A stretch of DNA of 36,190 nucleotides, from positions 1-36,190 of the forward strand of contig JBILTM010000023.1 in assembly GCA_044371545.1 (NCBI GenBank), read 5' to 3'. The notes below the pieces were generated by a model that was not told where the DNA came from, made no database searches, and saw only the letters and a list, made by a program, of their open reading frames with translations. Positions 7,969 to 16,800 of the stretch are shown here, piece by piece. Made by a program: the position numbers and the translations under genes. The stretch comes from UBA4615 sp044371545. Its GTDB lineage: Bacteria > Pseudomonadota > Gammaproteobacteria > Burkholderiales > Burkholderiaceae_E. Each line of letters starts with the position of its first letter. Positions within the stretch are counted from its first letter, which is position 1.

Positions 7969-7974
7969 TACACT
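7969..7974 (+). promoter_or_regulatory. Putative -10 element for mutM
   Basis: TACACT in the 99-base divergent gap between the tpr gene and mutM, 74 bases before the mutM ATG. No good -35 is seen. The A/T-richer patch around it is the only one in the gap. Confidence 0.35.
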
Positions 7975-8047
7975 GCCGGGCAACCGAGTCCGGCGCCTCG
8001 CAGCGCCCGTCCGGCGGCCGATTCCGGCCCGTCACCCCGCCCACCCG

Positions 8048-8869
8048 ATGCCCGAACTCCCCGAGGTCGAAGTGGTCCGAACGGGCCTCGCCGCGACCGC
8101 GGCGGGGCGCGTCGTCGAGTCGGTCGTGCTGCGCGCGCCCGCGCTGCGCTGGCCGATCCCCGAGGACCTGGACGCGCGGCTCGCCGGCCGCACGCTGCGC
8201 GCGGTCGAGCGCCGCGGCAAGTACCTGCTGCTCGCGTTCGACCACGGGCGGCTGATCGTGCACCTCGGCATGTCCGGCACGATCGCCTGGACGCGCCGCG
8301 ACGCGCCGCTGCGCCCGCACGACCACGTCGACCTGGTCTTCGCCGACGGCGTGCTGCGGCTCAACGACCCGCGCCGCTTCGGCGCCGTGCTCTGGCACGA
8401 CGCGGCCGACGGCGATGCGGCCTCGCACCCGCTGCTGCGCTCGCTCGGCGTCGAGCCGTTCTCCGACGCGTTCGACGGCGCGCTGCTGCACGCGGGCACG
8501 CGCGGGCGACGGGTCGCGATCAAGCAGCTGCTGCTGTCCGGCAGCGTGGTCGTCGGCGTGGGCAACATCTACGCGTCCGAGAGCCTCTTTCGCGCGGGCA
8601 TCCGGCCGACGCTGCCGTCGCACAGGCTGTCGCGGCCGCGCTGCGACCGGCTCGCCGACGCGATCCGCGCGACGCTGTCGGCGGCGATCGCGGCCGGCGG
8701 CAGCACGCTGCGCGACTTCGTCTCGAGCGAGGGCGCGAGCGGCTACTTCCAGCTCGAGTGCTTCGTCTACGACCGCGCCGGCGAGCCGTGCCGCGTCTGC
8801 GGTGCGCCGGTGCGCACGCTGCGCCAGCAGCAGCGCGCGACGTACTGGTGCGCCGGCTGCCAGCGCTGA
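8048..8869 (+). CDS. mutM: Formamidopyrimidine-DNA glycosylase
   Basis: A 273-residue base-excision repair enzyme that removes 8-oxoguanine and formamidopyrimidines opposite C. The mature N-terminus PELPEVEVV supplies catalytic Pro2 and Glu3. Lys58 (RRGKYLL) matches the beta-elimination lysine. HLGMSG and NDPRRFG lie in the DNA-binding face, the helix-two-turn-helix segment GVGNIYASE is present, and a C-terminal zinc finger has C248, C251, C268 and C271. The ATG is fixed by the need for Pro at position 2. It heads the mutM-GTPase-mutY run. Confidence 0.97.
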   Translation: MPELPEVEVVRTGLAATAAGRVVESVVLRAPALRWPIPEDLDARLAGRTLRAVERRGKYLLLAFDHGRLIVHLGMSGTIAWTRRDAPLRPHDHVDLVFADGVLRLNDPRRFGAVLWHDAADGDAASHPLLRSLGVEPFSDAFDGALLHAGTRGRRVAIKQLLLSGSVVVGVGNIYASESLFRAGIRPTLPSHRLSRPRCDRLADAIRATLSAAIAAGGSTLRDFVSSEGASGYFQLECFVYDRAGEPCRVCGAPVRTLRQQQRATYWCAGCQR

Positions 8870-8894
8870 TCGGAGGGCCGCGCGCGCGCGCCGG

Positions 8895-8924
8895 GCCGCT
8901 TCCGCGGCCGCATTCCGAAGCGGC
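8895..8924 (+). terminator. Hairpin downstream of mutM
   Basis: GCCGCTTC (8895-8902) pairs perfectly with GAAGCGGC (8917-8924) around a 14-base loop that is itself partly palindromic (GCGGCCGC). It lies 25 bases after the mutM stop in a 194-base gap before the GTPase gene. No T tract follows. The rest of the gap (8870-9063) shows only a weak -10-like TACGCT near 9003 and no ORF of note. Confidence 0.35.
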
Positions 8925-9063
8925 GCGCACGCGGGCGCCGACCGTCCGTCGGGCCCGGCCGCCGGGCTTCGCCCACGGGTCGGCGGCGTGGGGCCCCGTG
9001 ATACGCTCGTCGCGTTTCCCGCCTACCTGCACCCTCCCGTTCCATGCGGATCGCGTCACTTCG

Positions 9064-11016
9064 ATGAGCGGCTTCAACGAGCGGATCCGGGCCTACGGGG
9101 CGTGGCGGACCGAGCTGTCGGCCTCGATCGACCGGTACGGCCAGTGGGTGGCCGACGTGGGCCTGTCCGACCCGCAGCTGCAGGCGCGCCTCGGGCGGGT
9201 GCTCGACCGGCTGCGCGACGACCGGATGTCGATCGCGTTCGTCGCCGAGTTCTCGCGCGGCAAGTCCGAGCTGATCAACGCGCTCTTCTTCTCCGACTAC
9301 GGCCAGCGCGTGCTGCCCTCGTCGGCCGGCCGCACGACGATGTGTCCGACCGAGATCGCCTGGGACCCGTCGCTGCCGCCGGGCATCCGGCTGCTGCCGA
9401 TCGAGACGCGGCTGCGCGACATGACCGTCGCCGACCTGCGGCACGCGGGCGACGAGTGGCGCGCCGTGCCGATCGACCCGAGGAACGTCGAGAGCCTGAA
9501 GCTCGCGTTCGAGTGCGTGCGCGAGACCAAGCGCGTGCCGGTCGAGGACGCGATCCTGATGGGGCTCTTCGACGAGACCGACGAGGACTCGCCGCTCGCG
9601 CCCGACGCCGACGACATGATCGAGGTGTCGTGCTGGCGGCACGCGCTCGTCAACATCCCGCACCCGCTGCTCGAGACCGGGCTGGTGGTCATCGACACGC
9701 CCGGGCTGAACGCGATCGGCGCCGAGCCCGAGCTGACGCTGAACCTGATTCCGAGCGCGCACGCGGTGCTGTTCGTGCTCGCGGCCGACGCGGGCGTCAC
9801 GCGCACCGACATCGAGGTCTGGCGCGACCGGATCAGCCCGGCGCACCGCTCCGGCCGCTTCGTCGTGCTGAACAAGATCGACGGGCTGTGGGACGAGCTC
9901 AAGCCGCCGCCCGAGATCGACCGCGAGATCGACGAGCAGGTGAGCTCGGTGTCGCGGATCCTGCAGCTGCCGCCGCAGCGGATCTTCCCGGTGTCGGCGC
10001 AGAAGGGGCTGGTCGCGAAGGTGACCCGCGACCCGATGCTGCTCACCCGCAGCCGGCTGCCCGAGCTCGAGCGCGCGCTGTCGCGCGAGATGGTGCCGCA
10101 GCAGCAGTCGATCGTGCGCGAGACGGTGCGCCGCGAGTTCGACGAGGCGCACGCTGTCACGCACGGCGTGCTCTCGGCGCGCAAGCGCAACGTCGTCGAG
10201 CAGGTGTTCGAGCTCAACGGGCTGCGGGGCAAGAACCGCGGTGCGGTCGAGCAGATGGCGCGGCGCATCCGCGTCGAGCGCACCGAGTTCGACCGCAGCC
10301 TGAAGAAGCTGCAGGCGCTGCGCGCGGTGTTCGGCCGCCACCAGCAGGCGATCCGCGAGTCGGTCGGCATCGACCAGCTCAAGCGCCACGTGCGCGGCGC
10401 GCGCAACACGATGCGCGCGAGCAAGCTGTCGGTCGGGCTGCGCGACGGCATGTCGAGCCTGCTGATCGACGTCCGCGGCGACTTCGCGCGGCTCGCCGCG
10501 CACGTCGAAGAGGTGCAGACGCTGATGACCGCGATGTACGGCAGCTTCAACCGCGAGCACGGGCTCACGCTCGGCCAGCCGCTGCCCTTCACCACGCGGC
10601 CCTTCGTCGCCGAGCTCGACCGGATCGAGGCGCTGCACGACAGGCACTTCGGCGCGCTCAGCCTCTTGACCACCGAGAAGTGGGCGCTGACGCGGCGCTT
10701 CTTCGAGTCGGTCGCGGTGCGCATCCGCGACGTCTACGAGAAGGCGGGCCGAGAGCTCGAGGGGTGGCTGCGCGCGGTGATCGCGCCGATCGAGAGCCAG
10801 GTCCGCGAACACCAGGCGCAGCTGCGCCGGCGGCTCGACTCGGTGCAGCGCGTGATGGACGCGAGCGAGCAGCTCGAGTCGCGGATCGCCGAGCTCGAGG
10901 AGGGCCGCGCGCAGGTCGAGCAGCAGCTCGACGCGCTGTCCGCGCTCGCGCGCGAGGTCGCGCTCGTGCTCGAGCGGCGCGAGGCCTCGGCCGAGGAGCC
11001 GGTCGCGATCGTCTGA
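9064..11016 (+). CDS. Dynamin-like large GTPase
   Basis: A 650-residue protein with a dynamin-type GTPase domain in the first half. The P-loop AEFSRGKS is at residues 61-68, the switch I region contains SSAGRTTMCPTEI, G3 is DTPGLN at 211-216, and G4 is NKID at 270-273. The first P-loop residue is Ala instead of the usual Gly. The second half is helical, ending in a likely coiled coil (about residues 575-645). No transmembrane segment or signal peptide is evident, so a cytoplasmic or peripheral membrane role is likely. Bacterial dynamin-like proteins remodel membranes or associate with the nucleoid, but no role is established for this type as far as I can tell. It ends five bases before mutY, suggesting one transcript. 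The fold call is firm; the function is unknown. Confidence 0.88.
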   Translation: MSGFNERIRAYGAWRTELSASIDRYGQWVADVGLSDPQLQARLGRVLDRLRDDRMSIAFVAEFSRGKSELINALFFSDYGQRVLPSSAGRTTMCPTEIAWDPSLPPGIRLLPIETRLRDMTVADLRHAGDEWRAVPIDPRNVESLKLAFECVRETKRVPVEDAILMGLFDETDEDSPLAPDADDMIEVSCWRHALVNIPHPLLETGLVVIDTPGLNAIGAEPELTLNLIPSAHAVLFVLAADAGVTRTDIEVWRDRISPAHRSGRFVVLNKIDGLWDELKPPPEIDREIDEQVSSVSRILQLPPQRIFPVSAQKGLVAKVTRDPMLLTRSRLPELERALSREMVPQQQSIVRETVRREFDEAHAVTHGVLSARKRNVVEQVFELNGLRGKNRGAVEQMARRIRVERTEFDRSLKKLQALRAVFGRHQQAIRESVGIDQLKRHVRGARNTMRASKLSVGLRDGMSSLLIDVRGDFARLAAHVEEVQTLMTAMYGSFNREHGLTLGQPLPFTTRPFVAELDRIEALHDRHFGALSLLTTEKWALTRRFFESVAVRIRDVYEKAGRELEGWLRAVIAPIESQVREHQAQLRRRLDSVQRVMDASEQLESRIAELEEGRAQVEQQLDALSALAREVALVLERREASAEEPVAIV

Positions 11017-11021
11017 GCGAC

Positions 11022-12116
<1,095 letters not shown>

Positions 12117-12224
12117 TCGGCCGGCTCCCGCCGGATTCACGTTCGGGACGCACCAGTGCGCGGCAAGCATGCCGCGCCCGCTCCGCCGGCGGCGCGCATG
12201 CGCGCCGAAACCCCGGCTACGCCC
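12117..12224. terminator. Convergent spacer with two hairpins
   Basis: The gap between the converging mutY and SDR genes. It contains an 8-bp stem GCGCGGCA/TGCCGCGC with a 4-base loop (12158-12177) and an 18-base perfect palindrome centred on CGCGCATGCGCG (12190-12207). Either could act as a two-way terminator; neither has a strong T tract. Confidence 0.5.
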
Positions 12225-12977
12225 TCACCGACCGCCGCGGGCGTCGACGAGGCTCGCGGTCACGTACGACGATTCCTCGCCGTCGGCGAGCCAGACGATC
12301 GTGCGCGCGATGTCCTCGGGCGTGCCGATGCGCTGCATGGGGATCTCGCGGGCGATGCCCTCGAGCTGCCCGGGCGGCCGCGCGGCGTGGATCTCGGTGT
12401 CGATCAGCCCGGGGCGCACGCCGTTCACCCGGATGCCTTCGCCCGCCACCTCCTTCGCGAGGCCGACGGTCATCGTGTCGAGCGCACCCTTGGTCGCGGC
12501 GTAGTGCACCCAGACGCCCGGCGTGCCGAGCTGCGACGCGCCGGAGCCGACGTTGACGATCGCGCCGCCGCGCCCGCCGTGGCGCGTCGACATCCGGCGG
12601 ATCGCCTCGCGCGCGCAGACGAAGGGCGCCCAGACGTTCACGCGCAGCACGCGCTCGAGCATCGCGGCGTCGAGCGCATCGACGCGGGTCACGTCGCCGG
12701 TGACGCCGGCGTTGTTGACCAGCGCGGTCAGCGGCCCGAGCCGGTCGGCGGCCTCGAACGCGGCGCGGATCGCGGCCTCGTCGGCGACGTCGGCGCGGAT
12801 CGCGATCGCGCGCCCGCCTGCGGCCTCGACGTCGGCCACGACGCGCTCGGCGTCGGCCGCCCGGTCGCGGTAGACGAGCGCGACCGCCCAGCCGCGCGAG
12901 GCGGCGAGGCGCACGGTCGCCGCGCCGATGCCCCGGCCGCCGCCGGTGACGAGCATCGTCCCGCGGTCAGCGCGCAT
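12225..12977 (-). CDS. SDR-family NAD(P)-dependent oxidoreductase
   Basis: A classical short-chain dehydrogenase/reductase of 250 residues. The Rossmann motif TGGGRGIG is at residues 11-18, NNAG at 88-91, and the catalytic residues are Ser145, Tyr159 and Lys163 (YAATK), followed by VRPGLIDTEIH. It resembles the glucose-1-dehydrogenase/YgfF type, but the substrate cannot be assigned. I chose the ATG preceded by GAGGGGG eight bases upstream; longer (13019) and shorter (12956) in-frame ATGs exist. It is the last gene of the ptsN-hprK-rapZ-LON run and its start overlaps a possible 40-codon ORF. Confidence 0.85.
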   Translation of the reverse strand: MRADRGTMLVTGGGRGIGAATVRLAASRGWAVALVYRDRAADAERVVADVEAAGGRAIAIRADVADEAAIRAAFEAADRLGPLTALVNNAGVTGDVTRVDALDAAMLERVLRVNVWAPFVCAREAIRRMSTRHGGRGGAIVNVGSGASQLGTPGVWVHYAATKGALDTMTVGLAKEVAGEGIRVNGVRPGLIDTEIHAARPPGQLEGIAREIPMQRIGTPEDIARTIVWLADGEESSYVTASLVDARGGR

Positions 12978-13089
12978 CGGGCGCCCCCTCGGTCGTGCCT
13001 TCGAACTCGCGCGTGGCATGCGTCGCGGACGCCTCGCCTTCGCGCGGCGCCTCGATGCGTGCGCAGGGGATCCGTCGGGGAGCGGTCAT
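12967..13089 (-). CDS. Possible small ORF, 40 residues, unknown
   Basis: An ATG-initiated reading frame of 40 residues (MTAPRRIPCARIE...) fills the gap between the LON-domain gene and the SDR gene and overlaps the SDR start by 11 bases. AGGA lies three bases before the ATG, a little close for a good Shine-Dalgarno site. The composition is charged, with many Glu, Arg and Ala, and no known motif. It may be a real small protein, a coupling leader for the SDR gene, or chance in GC-rich DNA. Confidence 0.3.
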   Translation of the reverse strand: MTAPRRIPCARIEAPREGEASATHATREFEGTTEGAPDAR

Positions 13090-13118
13090 CGGTCCTGGGG
13101 CCTCGTCGGGAAAGGGGT

Positions 13119-13724
13119 TCAGAGCACCTGGTGCTGCTGGAGCCAGCGCTGCACCAGGTGCAGCCGCGACAGCGGCTCGTCGAGCGCCATCAGCTTGTGC
13201 TTCGCGGCCGCGGGGATCGGCAGGAACTCGCACAGCCGGTTCGCGACCCAGGCCGACGACTCGAAGTCGACCGGCTCGGCGATCATCCGCTTCTCGGCGT
13301 CGGGCTCTCGCTCGCGCAGCTCGTCGACGATGCGACGCAGCAGCATCGCGCAGTCCAGGAAGTCGTCGGGCACGTCGATGCGCTCGTCGTCCGGCAGCTC
13401 GTCGACGCTCGCGCGGATCAGCCCGGTACGGCCGACGCGCCGGTCGACGATCCGGAAGCGCGCGCCGCCGACGGTGCGCAGCTGCAGCAGCCCGAGCTGC
13501 TCCATGTCCCAGCCGCGGATGTGCGCGAGGCAACCGATCGGCTCGTGCTCGGCGGGCTCGCCGACCTCGCCGCCCTTGGTGATCAGGCACACGCCGAACG
13601 GCACGTCGCGCTGCATGCAGTCGCGCACCATGTCCATGTAGCGCGCCTCGAAGATCCGCAGCGGCAGCACGCCGCCGGGGAACAGCACCGTCGACAGCGG
13701 GAAGATCGGCAGGTCGGCGATCAT
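13119..13724 (-). CDS. LON-substrate-binding-domain protein
   Basis: A 201-residue stand-alone protein resembling the N-terminal substrate-binding domain of Lon protease. It opens with LPIFPLSTVLFPGGVLPLRIFEARY, the family's hallmark segment (quoted here only in part by position 4-28), and has no ATPase or protease domain. The role of such single-domain proteins in proteobacteria is not well defined. It starts 22 bases after rapZ on the same strand, so it is probably co-transcribed. I started at the ATG giving MIADLPIFP; the upstream extension is read from the rapZ end and is not family-like. Confidence 0.88.
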   Translation of the reverse strand: MIADLPIFPLSTVLFPGGVLPLRIFEARYMDMVRDCMQRDVPFGVCLITKGGEVGEPAEHEPIGCLAHIRGWDMEQLGLLQLRTVGGARFRIVDRRVGRTGLIRASVDELPDDERIDVPDDFLDCAMLLRRIVDELREREPDAEKRMIAEPVDFESSAWVANRLCEFLPIPAAAKHKLMALDEPLSRLHLVQRWLQQHQVL

Positions 13725-13746
13725 GGGGTGCGTCCGGCGACGCGGC

Positions 13747-14619
13747 TCAGGCGACGATGCGGCGCGCCGCGAGCGCGCGGTGGCGCACCAGCACGCGCTC
13801 GCTCGCGCGGAAGCGCCCGGCGAGCTGCTCGACGACGTAGACCGAGCGGTGCTGGCCACCGGTGCAGCCGATCGCGACCGTCAGGTAGCTGCGGTTCTCC
13901 TGCAGGTACGACGGCAGCCAGGTCCGCAGGAAGTGGCCGACGTGGTCGATCATCCGCCCGACCGACGGGATCTCCTGCAGGTACTGCGCGACCGGCTCGT
14001 CGAGGCCCGAAAGCGGGCGCAGCTGCGCGGTGTAGTACGGGTTCGGCAGGCAGCGGACGTCGAAGACCAGGTCCGCGTCGAGCGGCACGCCGTACTTGAA
14101 CGCGAACGACTCGAACAGCAGCGTGATCGGGGCGCGCTCGAGGCCGACGACGTCGCGCACCCACTGGCGCAGCACGTTCGGGTGCAGGTCGCTGGTGTCG
14201 ATCGACACGCCGATGTCCTCGACCGGGCTCATCAGCTCGCGCTCGCGGTCGATCGACTCGAGCAGCGTCTGCGCCGAGCCGTCCTGCTCGGTCCTCGAGG
14301 CGAGCGGGTGGCGCCGCCGGGTCTCGGAGTAGCGCTGCACCAGGGTGTCGGTGCGCGCGTTGAGGAACAGCACCTTGACGTCGTGGCCGGCGCGCGCGAG
14401 GCCGGCGATGATCTGCTTCAGGTCGGCGACCGAGTCGCCGCTGCGCGCGTCGGTCGACACCGCGACGCGCTCGTAGCCCTGCTCCTGCAGCGAGCCGATC
14501 ACCTCGTGCAGGAACTTCGCCGGCAGGTTGTCGATGCAGAAGAAGCCGTCGTCCTCGAGCACGTTGATCGCGATCGACTTGCCCGAGCCGGAGATGCCGG
14601 TGACCACCACGAGCCGCAT
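13747..14619 (-). CDS. rapZ: RNase adapter protein RapZ (nucleotide-binding)
   Basis: A 290-residue protein with N-terminal P-loop GISGSGKS (residues 8-15), the conserved CIDNLPA segment and a C-terminal domain with SVGRMIDHV and the conserved GCTGGQHRSV. In E. coli RapZ guides small RNA GlmZ to RNase E and so controls amino-sugar synthesis; whether this holds in betaproteobacteria is not shown. It sits four bases after hprK and close to ptsN and rpoN, the usual nitrogen-PTS neighbourhood. The C-terminus is Arg-rich (residues 270-290), in keeping with RNA binding. Confidence 0.95.
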   Translation of the reverse strand: MRLVVVTGISGSGKSIAINVLEDDGFFCIDNLPAKFLHEVIGSLQEQGYERVAVSTDARSGDSVADLKQIIAGLARAGHDVKVLFLNARTDTLVQRYSETRRRHPLASRTEQDGSAQTLLESIDRERELMSPVEDIGVSIDTSDLHPNVLRQWVRDVVGLERAPITLLFESFAFKYGVPLDADLVFDVRCLPNPYYTAQLRPLSGLDEPVAQYLQEIPSVGRMIDHVGHFLRTWLPSYLQENRSYLTVAIGCTGGQHRSVYVVEQLAGRFRASERVLVRHRALAARRIVA

Positions 14620-14623
14620 CGCG

Positions 14624-15619
14624 TCACTCGCCGCCGGCCTGGATCGCGGCCTGCTGGCGCGCGACGAACTCTCGCATCGTGTCGATGCCGCGCAGCCGCA
14701 GGATGGTGTTGCGCACCGCGGCCTCGGTCAGCACCGCGATGTTGCGACCGGCCGCGACCGGGATCACCACCTTGCGCACCTGCAGCCCCAGCACGTCCTG
14801 GGTCAGGTCCTCGAGCGGCAGGCGCTCGTACTCGTCCTCGTGCGTGCTGCGGCGGACCAGGTGCACGATCAGCTTGAGCCGCATCTTGCGGCGCACCGCG
14901 GTCTCGCCGAACACCGTCTTGACGTCCATCAGGCCGATGCCGCGGACCTCGAGCAGCCCCTGCAGCAGCTGCGGGCAGCGGCCCTCGATCGTCGACGGAC
15001 CGATCCGGTGCAGCTCGACCGCGTCATCGGCGACCAGGCCGTGGCCGCGGCTGATCAGCTCGAGCGCGAGCTCGCTCTTGCCGAGGCCCGACTCGCCCGA
15101 GATCAGCACGCCCATGCCGAGCACGTCCATCAGCACGCCGTGCATGGTGCAGGAGATCGCGAGGGCCTTGGCGAGCGCGCCGCGCAGCAGCTCGATCGTG
15201 CGCGCGCTCGAGTGCTCGCAGGCGAGCAGCGGCAGCCCGCGCGCCTCGCACGCATCGACCAGCGCCTGCGGCAGGCGGGCGCCTTCGGACATCACCAGCG
15301 CGGGCGGGCTGCCCGCCGCGATCTCGTCGAGGATGTGCTCGCGGCGCGAGGGGCTCGATCGCTCGAAGAAGGCGACCTCGGCGTCACCCATCACCTGGAT
15401 CCGGTGCGGGTGGATCAGGTTCAGGTAGCCGACCTGGTCGACGGTGTCCGGGGCCGGCGTCGCGGCGGGACGGCCGGCGCCGTCGCGGCCGGCGATCCAG
15501 CGCAGCGCGAGGGTGGCGGCGGTCAGCTCGACCAGCTCGCCGACGGTCAGCGTCTTCGGGACCGCGACGCCGCCGGCGTCGCGGTCGCGGTGGAGGGTGC
15601 CGTGCTGCGGGTCGGGCAT
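14624..15619 (-). CDS. hprK: HPr kinase/phosphorylase
   Basis: A bifunctional enzyme that adds and removes phosphate on a serine of the PTS protein HPr. The 331-residue product has an N-terminal regulatory domain (to about residue 145), then the kinase domain with P-loop GESGLGKS at 165-172, VADDAVEL, and the HprK signature VRGIGLMDVKTVFGE near 215-229. In betaproteobacteria hprK usually accompanies ptsN and rapZ, and this is the case here. An ATG ten codons upstream (15649) is also in frame; I prefer 15619 because MPDP... fits the family start and a TACAGT element lies seven bases before it. HPr itself is not in this window. Confidence 0.94.
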   Translation of the reverse strand: MPDPQHGTLHRDRDAGGVAVPKTLTVGELVELTAATLALRWIAGRDGAGRPAATPAPDTVDQVGYLNLIHPHRIQVMGDAEVAFFERSSPSRREHILDEIAAGSPPALVMSEGARLPQALVDACEARGLPLLACEHSSARTIELLRGALAKALAISCTMHGVLMDVLGMGVLISGESGLGKSELALELISRGHGLVADDAVELHRIGPSTIEGRCPQLLQGLLEVRGIGLMDVKTVFGETAVRRKMRLKLIVHLVRRSTHEDEYERLPLEDLTQDVLGLQVRKVVIPVAAGRNIAVLTEAAVRNTILRLRGIDTMREFVARQQAAIQAGGE

Positions 15620-15625
15620 GCGACC

Positions 15626-15631
15626 ACTGTA
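15626..15631 (-). promoter_or_regulatory. Putative -10 element directly before hprK
   Basis: TACAGT on the minus strand, whose last base is seven bases from the A of the proposed hprK ATG. It lies in the 106-base gap after ptsN. If used, transcription would start at the ATG itself. No clear -35 is seen. Confidence 0.3.
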
Positions 15632-15725
15632 CACCGGCGTCGTGCGCATCGGCGTGCCGCGCGGCTGCGGCCGTCGGCGCTCGGGCGACGCCGGGCGGCG
15701 CGGCCCTTCGAGGCCGGTCCCGGGC

Positions 15726-16196
15726 TCAGGCCGCGGGGCGGTACGGCTCCCAGGTCGACAGCACGCGGTGGATCGACGCGGCGTCGTCCGAGGTCATCAG
15801 GGTGTCGCGGATCGCGCCGTCCGACAGCAGTTCGGCGAGCTCGGACAGGATCTCGAGGTGCTCCTCGGTCGCGTGCTCGGGCACCAGCAGGAACACCAGC
15901 AGCCGGACCGGCTGGCCGTCCGGCGCATCGAAGGGGATGGGGCTGGCGACCCGCACCACCGCGGCGATCGCCTCGCGCAGGCCCTTGATCCGTCCGTGGG
16001 GGATGGCGACCGACTGGCCGAGGCCGGTGGAGCCGAGCCGCTCGCGAGCGAACAGCGAGTCGAACACCTTGCCGCGCTCGATGCCGTGCTCGTTCTCGAA
16101 GAGCAGCGCCGCCTGCTCGAACGCCCGCTTCTTGCTGGACACCTGCAGGTCGAGCAGGACGTTCCGGGCCGGGAGCAGCTTGGCGATTCTGTTCAT
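15726..16196 (-). CDS. ptsN: Nitrogen-PTS EIIA component (EIIA-Ntr)
   Basis: A 156-residue EIIA domain of the fructose/mannitol type. The phosphorylated histidine is His67 in SVAIPHGRIKGL, after the conserved RERLGSTGLG. It receives phosphate from the PTS chain and in proteobacteria regulates potassium transport, metabolism and sigma-54-linked functions by protein contacts. It follows rpoN and hpf and precedes hprK on the same strand, the classic sigma-54 neighbourhood. A 205-base gap upstream holds a promoter-like TATACT. Confidence 0.95.
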   Translation of the reverse strand: MNRIAKLLPARNVLLDLQVSSKKRAFEQAALLFENEHGIERGKVFDSLFARERLGSTGLGQSVAIPHGRIKGLREAIAAVVRVASPIPFDAPDGQPVRLLVFLLVPEHATEEHLEILSELAELLSDGAIRDTLMTSDDAASIHRVLSTWEPYRPAA

Positions 16197-16401
16197 CGGT
16201 CGGGTGCCGCGAGCGGCCGGTTGTTGCGATGCAAGAAACCTGCATGACCCGGGCCCGACCCGGCATCGCTGCGAAGTATAGCCACGGTGGCTCGCTGCGG
16301 AATGTGCTCGATTTTGCGTTGCGGAAACCCGAACTGCGCATTTCCGACGGCGTTCCGGAAGCGGCGTTGTCCAACACCGCGTCCGAATTGTCCAGGACAG
16401 A
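16197..16401 (-). promoter_or_regulatory. hpf-ptsN intergenic region with ptsN promoter candidate
   Basis: The 205-base gap is the most AT-rich stretch of the cluster. On the minus strand TATACT (16275-16280, five of six consensus matches) lies 79 bases upstream of the ptsN ATG; the best -35 candidates (TTCCGC or ATTCCG at 16-17 bases) are poor. The hpf end of the gap has two copies of TTGTCC 23 bases apart (16367 and 16390 regions). No ORF of interest is seen. Confidence 0.45.
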
Positions 16402-16722
16402 TCAGGATTCGACCTGATGCTTGAGCGCGTCGTGGGGATGTGCGAAACGCTTGTCCTTGTACTTCAGCACCTGCCGGTCGAGCTTGTCGACCAGCGCGTC
16501 GATCGCGGCGTACAGGTCGTCGTCGATCGCCTCGGCGAACAGGTCCTTGCCTCGCACGTGCAGCGCGATCTCGGCCTTCTGCTGGAGCTTGTCCACTGAC
16601 AGGAACACGTTGACGTCGATCACCTGGTCGAAGTGGCGACGGATCTTCTCGAGCTTCGCCGTGACGTACTCGCGCAACGCAGGGGTGACTTCGAGATGGT
16701 GCCCGCTGATGGTGAGGTTCAT
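16402..16722 (-). CDS. hpf: Ribosome hibernation-promoting factor, short form
   Basis: A 106-residue HPF/YfiA-family protein that binds the 30S decoding region and promotes inactive ribosome dimers in stationary phase. The single S30AE domain spans residues 1-98, opening MNLTISGHHLEVTPALREYV and containing EIALHVRGKDLFAEA and DLYAAIDALVDKLDRQV. There is no long-form C-terminal domain. AGGAG lies six bases before the ATG, one of the better ribosome-binding sites of the window. It follows rpoN by 78 bases, the usual arrangement. Codon use is a little less GC-biased than in neighbours. Confidence 0.96.
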   Translation of the reverse strand: MNLTISGHHLEVTPALREYVTAKLEKIRRHFDQVIDVNVFLSVDKLQQKAEIALHVRGKDLFAEAIDDDLYAAIDALVDKLDRQVLKYKDKRFAHPHDALKHQVES

Positions 16723-16800
16723 TCGGTGCTCCTGTAAGGCTCACGACGTGGCGATGGCGGCGCAGCGGGCACGCCGTCGTCGGGAGACCCTCGACCCGGA

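Noticed and set aside
5432..8047. Open frame running upstream of and into mutM
   Set aside because: It is antisense to ispE, lolB and the tpr gene. MutM needs Pro directly after its initiator Met, which fixes the start at 8048.
7087..9063. In-frame extension of the dynamin-like gene giving 1309 residues
   Set aside because: It passes through the mutM region in another frame and is low-complexity Arg/Ala. The ATG at 9064 begins family-like sequence.
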